Made by a program: the position numbers and the translations under genes
NCBI GenBank assembly: GCA_033439765.1
Contig: JAULSN010000008.1
Span: forward strand, 1,364,001-1,428,000
Direction of reading: 5' to 3'
DNA from: Lasiosphaeria ovina
Lineage: Eukaryota > Ascomycota > Sordariomycetes > Sordariales > Lasiosphaeriaceae
DNA: 64,000 nt
In this document: in pieces, positions 57,496-64,000 of the stretch
How positions within the stretch are numbered: position 1 is the stretch's first letter
Layout: each line of letters opens with the position of its first letter
Notes under the pieces: generated by a model
The model's input: only the letters and a program-made list of their open reading frames with translations
Told to the model about the DNA's origin: nothing
Databases searched by the model: none

Positions 57496-60412
57496 GACGG
57501 GCGAGCTGGTCAAGCCGGGCGCCGGGGGCGAATGGTGGCTATAAATATAGTGTTCTTTGTTCAGAAAGTGTGCCTGCCTGCGGGCCGCGGAAATAAGAGA
57601 GTCGAATCAAAGGGAAAGGTTAAAGGCGTTCCGTCACTTGGACTTTCGGAAAGACCGGCAGCCAGCAAGTCTAAGGAGCAAGCCACACAAACAAGGCGGC
57701 GCGCGGTTTGAAAAAGATGACGGGGGCGCGAGTTGAACTCTGAAAGAATAAGCACGCCTCCAGTGAATATCAGCTTCGACTGATTTCACAAAGCCGAGGG
57801 CCGTCTGTGTGTCACGGAGCAAAGCAGGGACGGCTTGTGAAGAAGAAGACGAAAACAGCAATTTGAAGAAAAGAGAGAGAGAGGCTTCCAAGCTTTGCGG
57901 CCAAAGCCTTGCCGGGCAGGGGCTTTGGGTTTAAAGGGCCATTTTGGCGGTTCAGGTGCGCTTGCATCCGTGAATCGGCCACTTTCGGGCTGACGCGGGA
58001 ATGGAGTCTTGAAGGCACGGCCACAAAAGGTGCTGGGTTTGATCCATGTCATAGACGCAGCTCTCACACGCAACACTGGGCGGGGACACAGATGGGCCGC
58101 CTGTCCGGTGAGAGGGAACGAGAGACGGTTGGCCTCTTGATGCTCGGCCGGCGGCCCAGATGGGCGGAACATCACGGTGCAGACAAGGCAGTGGCTGACA
58201 TGGAAGCTCGACGAGTTGGAGCCGCCTCTGTTGTAGCGTACCTAATCAAGGTGAGGGAAAAGAAGTGGAGCACGTCCGACGCCATGACGGTGAACTCTGG
58301 GCTTGGCCTGGCTTGGCTTGGCCAAAAGCCCGGTTGTCGGTTCGGGGCGGGCTCGAATGGAAGTGAATGACTGAACGCTGGCTGGACAAGACAGGCGCGC
58401 GGCAGGCCAATGGCGCGGCCAGTGGGGATCAAGCGGCTGCTGTTTCGTTCTGGGCCGGGCTGCGACCCTGCCAAGCCTCGAATCGCCGTCAAATTCGGAT
58501 GCCGCGACAAGTACGGGATGCAAGTTGCGCGTATGCAAAATGGACGAATAATCGACGGCGAAGAAGTGAGGCCAGAGGTGCTGTGTAGGAAACAGGAGGC
58601 TTTACCGACCTGCACAGAGGAGAGAGATGTTGAGGGCCACGGGGGGAGGCGTATGCTTTAAGTCGAGGCCGGGGCCGAGGAAGGCGGCCGCAGAGCCTGT
58701 CAGAGACTTTGCGCACTCGCAGAGAGGAGAGACACAGCCCAGCCCGACTGCCTTAAGTCTACTTTATGGCGCAAGAGAATGTGCAAATCAACATGGCGGG
58801 CGTCCTCGGCGGGGGTGTCCTCCGGAAGGAGACACTTGCCTACACCCGTCGAGGTCGGCCATTGGTTGTTGACTATGGTTTGCAGCATGCACCAGCACGA
58901 GTCTGCACGACTGAATGCTGACCAGAAGTGCGGGGTGGAGTTTTGACGTCTTCTCATGCGCCTGTATCTGTATGTCCCATGCATGTCTGGGCTGGGCAGG
59001 TTAACTGATTCTGACCGGGAATACTGTCGTTCTTGGGGGGTCGATGACCGCCGTCCAGATTTGCCTTTTTAGAGCCCAACTCTGGAAGATGCTGCGTCTG
59101 GACTCGGAATTTCAGACCCAAGGACCGAGTGAACGCGCTTGTAAGGTAAGACCCGTGAGTTGGGTACGTAAGGTAGGTAACAATTACCTGTTCATGATGA
59201 CGGAGCCGTGTGCAAGACATGTGTATGTAGCAGTCTGTAAAAGGCGGTAAGAGCACCAGACAAGCCGTCCCATGGTGAGTGATATGCAGTATTTACGCCG
59301 CGGCGGTGCCGAGTACAGGCTGCTTCTTGCTTGGGCCGTGTAAGCGAGGTGACGGCTCCTCTCCAGTCTCTGGGGAGGGAGCAAAGGGCTATCTATGCCG
59401 CTTCAATATGCCAATCGCGAGAGAGTTCAAGACTGCGTGTCTCAGTCTCGAAGCATGCCGTGCTGAGTTTTGAGCACAAGACGGGTCATCCGGTCTCAAT
59501 GGCAACGAATGGGTGGCAGAGTATGAGGGTGATTGGCCGTACAAAGACGGCAGAAACTCTCTGGAATCCACACAACTCGGGATTCGATGCCGAGGCCGTG
59601 AAAGCCGAGCTTTCCAGTGAAGTCCAAATACAAATGTCGGGGTTGATGTTGGCCTGTCTCGGCTTGGCTGTATTGCACGGTCTGCCCGAAACCTAATGGC
59701 GGGGAGACCGCAGCCTTCCAGTTTTACTGACCTCCAATTCCCTTGAATCATTTCGATTCAGAGGATAACATGAATGATATCCTGACAAAACAGGGAGCAG
59801 AGCCAAGGAGACCAGATGCAGGCTGAGAGAAAAGAAAGCCTCAAAAGGTGGTAGATTCTTACCATTGCAGGGAGGGTGCTCCAGCTCTAACCCCAGGATT
59901 TTGTTAGGGCAGCCGGCACGTGCCCCAGCATTGGAAGCTCTCAGCTCTCCAGACTCGAGATGTCCACGTTCAAGGTCCTTCCTCGAATTCCCGGGTGGAA
60001 ACGGCGAAGTAAATAGGAAATCCCCTCATTAAAAGGCGCCGGATAGATGTAAATGGCGATGCATGTATATAAAAAGAAGAGAAGGATGTTTGGATGAGAG
60101 GGGATTGGCTAGCGGCAGTCCTTGGGCTGGAAATGGAAGGCGCCCCTGAACAATTGACGGCGCGCACGGGCCACGGCAACTTCCGGCGCATGCTTTTGAG
60201 GCGAGGTGGCATTAGGTAAATGCGTTCAGGCCATATTTCGCTATTTTGCTTGCTTCCATTGCTTGCTGCCACGCGATCCATCCACCATCAACCCATTCTC
60301 TCAAAACCCCCATCTGCGCGACATTGATTCACCCCCATTGCCACCCGAGCGCCAGAAGAAAAAAGAAGTATTCACGAGTTTCTGTCAACGCCGACTTCGA
60401 TCCATTGCAGAA
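57496..60412. other. 2.9-kb intergenic region
   Basis: Divergent upstream region between the hypothetical gene and SSS1. Many overlapping open frames (58172-58615, 58954-59256, 59331-59696) have no domains. No RNA gene or mobile element recognised. Confidence 0.5.
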
Positions 60413-60906
60413 ATGGCCGACCAGGTGCAGGAGATCCTCGACGTTCCTAGGGAGTTCGTCCGGGACGGCATCCAGTTCATCAACAAGTCGCAGAAGCGTG
60501 AGTCGCGCTCCTCTCTCCCGTCGGTCTCTCAGAACTGGCAGGCGCTGACTCGAGACCCCCGACGCACAGCCGACCGACGCGAATTCATCCAGATCTCAAA
60601 GGTAGGTGGCCTCGCGACGGAGGGCGGCAGAGACAAGAGCAACTTTTAGCTGGGCCAATTTGGCTAATGCAGTAGCAATCTAGGCTGTCGGCGTCGGCTT
60701 CCTGAGTACGTATCCATAGCTGCCAGCCTCGCAAGAGAGCCACGCTAACGTTGTGCCACAACAGTCATGGGTGCGGTCGGCTACGTCGTGAAGCTCAGTA
60801 CGGACTCTCCTTCCACCGACGACTTAACTCAGCCGTCAGAACTGTCCAGCTAACTCCCGCAACAGTCCATATCCCACTGAACCAGGTACTCGTCGGTGGC
60901 GCATAA
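60413..60906 (+). CDS. SSS1: Sec61 gamma subunit (Sss1), ER translocon
   Basis: Single-pass tail-anchored subunit of the Sec61 channel, which clamps the Sec61 alpha subunit. Five exons: 60413-60497, 60570-60601, 60684-60705, 60765-60797, 60866-60906 (exon lengths 85, 32, 22, 33, 41; introns 72, 82, 59, 68 bp), 70 residues, the normal family size. Seen: VQEILDVPREFVRDG then INKSQKPDRREFIQISKAVG, the conserved cytosolic helix and KPD motif rebuilt across intron 1, then the membrane segment GVGFLIMGAVGYVVKLIHIP and the end NQVLVGGA. The frame is recovered only with all four introns removed, which is why no long open frame shows this gene. Confidence 0.95.
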
Positions 60907-62229
60907 GCGAGCTGGTTGTTGAAGGCGGGAAGAAGGTGGAAGACAGGCGAAAGGAGTTGGGGTTCAAGAGGCGGCCAGATGGGTCGCAGCATCACCCATA
61001 CGTAAACTCGAGACTCGACGGCAGGAATTCCGCAAACACCCTATTCCACAAGTTCTGTCGGGAACAGGGCTAGGTCATGTTGGCGGCGCAAGCGGAAAAT
61101 GCATATGCCCCCCCCCCCCCCCAATGGGACACTCGACGGACGGGATCTGCGGCCAGAACGCGAAGGCGTGACGGGGAAAAAAAGATCATGTCCATTCCCC
61201 TCCTCGTCTTAACATTTCGGGCGCTTGGCACGGGGAAGGGAGGTTTAAAAAGCCAGGCCCCAACATCTATAATTTTTTTCCCATTGCCACTAGGGAGTGT
61301 TGTTTTTTCTAGCGCGCAATTGTACAAAAAATGAATCTGTCTTGAACGACGTCGTCCGGAATCGGTCACGGTCTACGTGGAGTGAACTGAGAACGAACTG
61401 GTAGCCACGGCTGCCTATCAAAGGCACTGGGTTACCTTTTGCAAGTATTTCTCCATGGTGAGATGTTCATGGTCTTTGGGATTGCAGTGGTATTCGAAGT
61501 AAGGCGGCACCGGACGAGTGAGTAAGAAACAGAATACACACGAGAAGAAAGAGGGGATGCACAGGCGAGGGGGTATGGCTACCATACCTAGCTAGGCAAT
61601 TGCGAAAAGGAGAAGAAAGCCCAAAAATGAGAGGAACCAATTCTGGTTATTCATTGGCCTCTGCATGGCATAACAGCATACCGATCTGGCTAGTAGTCTA
61701 GGCAAATGCCGGAACGGATGCTGTGTGGGATAGCTACCTTAAGTGCGGGCTCCGAAAGTCGCAACGGCAGAGCGCATTCCTTTCTCCACCAGGAAGCGTC
61801 ATGGTTATTGGGGACGGGAGGTGAGGGGGCAGTGTCGCACTGTGAACAACCTAGGTGGAGGGAACTTCTGCTACGGGAATAGTCAATGTATGTACATACA
61901 TACTTGGACCGCGGCTCGTGACGATGGCGAAAGGGGGGACCTAGAGATGGTGGGGGGCGTCGAGTGTTTGGTGTTGATATCTAGGTACGCACGCTACCTG
62001 CGCTACTAAATAAAGCATCTTGTGTGCCGTCTTCTTGTTTGCCATTTGATGCTAGGCGGTCTTTTGAACTACCTACTTGCCTCGTTTGGTCTTGCTGCAA
62101 TAAGGGTTGTTTTGTTCTTTCTTTCCCTCCCAAGACCTTATTTGGCCTAATTCATGCTTCTCTAAGAATCCTCGTGCCAAATACCTTACCCCGCAACCCT
62201 TTTTCTCTGTTTCGCAGCGCAGCGCCAGA
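60907..62229. other. Intergenic region, SSS1 to GGT gene
   Basis: No gene seen. It contains C15 (61108-61122) and a 16-bp perfect palindrome ATGTATGTACATACAT (61886-61901). T/C-rich near the end, as in a fungal leader. Confidence 0.6.
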
Positions 62230-64000
62230 ATGTCACTCCCGCCGCCGTCTGCCGAGTGGATGAGGTGGCCCAGCCGGCGCAGCGTCGTGCACAGCACCAA
62301 GGGCATGGTGGCCTGCACGCAGCCCCTGGCCGCCAAGTGCGGTATTGATATTCTCAACGCTGGCGGCAATGCTGCTGTGAGCTAGCTACCTTCCCTACCC
62401 TATCCCCAGTTCAGCTTGCCTACCTTGCCTATCTTTGGGCCGAGCTAACAGAGTATCACATCCGCCGTCTGCAGGATGCTGCTGTCGCCGTCGGTAAGTT
62501 CAGTAGCCGTGGTTGTTTATTTTGTTACTCGTCGATTCAGGGGGGGCATTCGTGAAACCACACACCCCCCGAATCCACCCTATCTTGCTTACTCGCCTCT
62601 CTGTCGCACACACTAACCTCTCACAACAACGACAGCGGCCGGCTTGAACATGACAGAGCCGTGCTCGACCGGCATCGGCGGCGACATGTTCTGCCTGTAC
62701 TACGACGCGGCGACGGGTTCCGTGTCGGCGCTGAACGGGTCCGGGCGGGCCGGCGCGGCGTGCACGCTGGACACGGTGCGCCGGAGCCTCGGCGTGCCCG
62801 ACGGTGTCGTCGGAAAGATCCCCATGAGCAGCGTACACGCCGTCACGGTCCCCGGCGCCGCCGCCGGCTGGGCCGACACGGTCGACCGTCTCGGCAGCGG
62901 CCGGCTCTCGCTCGCCCAGATCCTAGCCCCCGCCATCGAGCTCGGCGAGACGGGCTTCCCCGTGTCGGAGCTGACGGCCTACTTTGTACGCTGCCCCTGG
63001 TTCATATATCTGTCTCTTTAAATCCACTAACAAACACACACACAGTGGCAACGCGGCGAGGCGTCGATCCGCAGGGCGTCGCCCAACTTCGCTGAGATGC
63101 TGAAAGACGACCCGGCCGCCCTGGACGGCGTGCGCGCGCCGCGGGCCGGCGAGATCATCCGGCTGCCGCAGCTGGCGCAGACGTTCCGCGCGCTGGCCGC
63201 CGAGGGCAAGCGCGGCTTCTATACGGGGCGCGTGGCCGCCGAGCTCGTCAAGGTGTGCGGCGACCTGGGCGGGCACCTGACACTCGCGGACCTGCAGCAC
63301 CACCTCGACACGGGCAGCGAGGCCGTGGCGCCCATCTCGCTCAAGTTCTGCGGGCAGAAGCAGCAGCAGCAGCAGCAGCAGCAAAACGACAAAAGCGGCG
63401 TCGAGCTGTGGGAGCACCCGCCCAACGGGCAGGGCATCGTGGCGCTGATGGCGCTGGGGATCCTGGAGGAGCTGGAGGCGCGGGGCGCCATCGCCACGTT
63501 CGGGCCGGCCGACCACAACTCGGCGCCGTACCTGCACGCGGTGGTCGAGGCGCTGCGCATCGCCTTCGCCGACGCGAGCTGGTTCGTGACCGACGCGGAC
63601 CCGGCCGTCGGCCCCGGCGTGCCGACGGCCGAGCTCGTGTCGCGCGCGTACCTCGCCGCGCGGGCGCGGCTGTTCGACGCGACGCGCGCCAGCGACATCC
63701 TGCGGCACGGCGACCCCTTGTCTTCAGAGCCAGGCTCGCCGGCGCTGAGCAGCAGCGACACGGTGTACTTTTGTGTTGCCGACGCGGCCGGCAACGCCAT
63801 CTCCTTCATCAACTCCAACTACGGCGGCTTCGGCACGGCCATCATCCCCGCCGGCTGCGGCTTCACGCTGCAGAACCGCGGCGCCAACTTCAGCCTGCGT
63901 GCAGACCACCCCAACGTGCTGGCGCCACGCAAGCGGCCGTACCACACCATCATCCCGGGCTTGGTGACGAACCTCGGCGGGACCAAACCGGGGTCGCTGC
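62230..64000 (+). CDS. Gamma-glutamyltransferase-like enzyme, 3' end outside window
   Basis: Ntn-hydrolase of the gamma-glutamyltranspeptidase family, which cleaves glutathione or related gamma-glutamyl bonds after self-processing. Exons: 62230-62376, 62475-62493 (only 19 nt), 62636-62985, 63046 to the edge; about 490 residues visible. Seen: [36 protein letters not shown], rebuilt over both introns around the microexon; [18 protein letters not shown]; and the processing region [16 protein letters not shown], with Thr411 the likely nucleophile, then [19 protein letters not shown]. No signal peptide or anchor is seen, so it resembles the intracellular YwrD-like branch. A poly-Gln run (63358-63384) interrupts the large subunit. 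The small subunit is cut off by the window edge. Confidence 0.9.

Noticed and set aside
62923..63708. 261-codon minus-strand frame opposite the GGT-like gene
   Set aside because: Antisense shadow of a GC-rich exon carrying conserved GGT motifs.
1..64000. Transposons, secondary-metabolite or CRISPR-type clusters
   Set aside because: No transposase, integrase, reverse transcriptase, terminal repeats, PKS/NRPS modules or regularly spaced repeats were seen. The single methyltransferase and GST do not make a biosynthetic cluster.

Overview
This is a stretch of nuclear chromosome from a filamentous ascomycete, most likely a Sordariomycete (Sordariales/Chaetomiaceae-like; class fairly sure, family a guess). 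The evidence is GC-rich coding sequence, short introns (46-142 bp) with GT...AG ends and branch sites like CTAAC or CTGAC, high-GC third codon positions, a tRNA-Leu with an intron 3' of the anticodon, and several Pezizomycotina-type families (UncA-like kinesin-3, up-regulated-during-septation protein, But2-like secreted protein, a lineage-expanded nuclease-like family). I see no prokaryotic operon, CRISPR array or intact transposon.

Layout. 1-8.3 kb: two minus-strand genes, a kinesin-3 motor running off the left edge and a five-exon leukotriene A4 hydrolase/aminopeptidase. 8.3-21.7 kb: gene-poor, with simple repeats and several coding-like stretches on the minus strand (15.2-18.3 and 19.9-20.4 kb) that may be decayed or unannotated genes. 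21.8-23.9 kb: septation-associated protein (+). 23.9-29.1 kb: repeat-rich, gene-free, with a T16A32 tract, a G/T-skewed strand and CCTTG arrays, ending at tRNA-Leu(CAA). 29.9-35.3 kb: SAM methyltransferase (+), small secreted protein (+), glutathione S-transferase (-). 36.0-41.0 kb: cytosolic TrpRS (-) and mitochondrial release factor 1 (+) in a divergent pair, then a lineage-specific nuclease-like gene (-). 43.0-47.2 kb: secreted serine carboxypeptidase (+) and a PRELI/Ups lipid-transfer protein (-). 49.1-57.5 kb: Mpe1 mRNA 3'-end factor (+), Get3 ATPase (-), 5-hydroxyisourate hydrolase (+), a conserved unknown (-). 60.4-64.0 kb: Sss1/Sec61-gamma (+, five tiny exons) and a gamma-glutamyltransferase-like enzyme (+) running off the right edge.

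Most genes are single-copy housekeeping genes with no shared pathway. Loose themes are translation (TrpRS, mtRF1, tRNA-Leu) and ER targeting (Get3, Sss1). All splice sites were read by eye; every complete spliced model is an exact multiple of three and restores the family motifs across its junctions. Functions rest on recognised motifs, not database searches.
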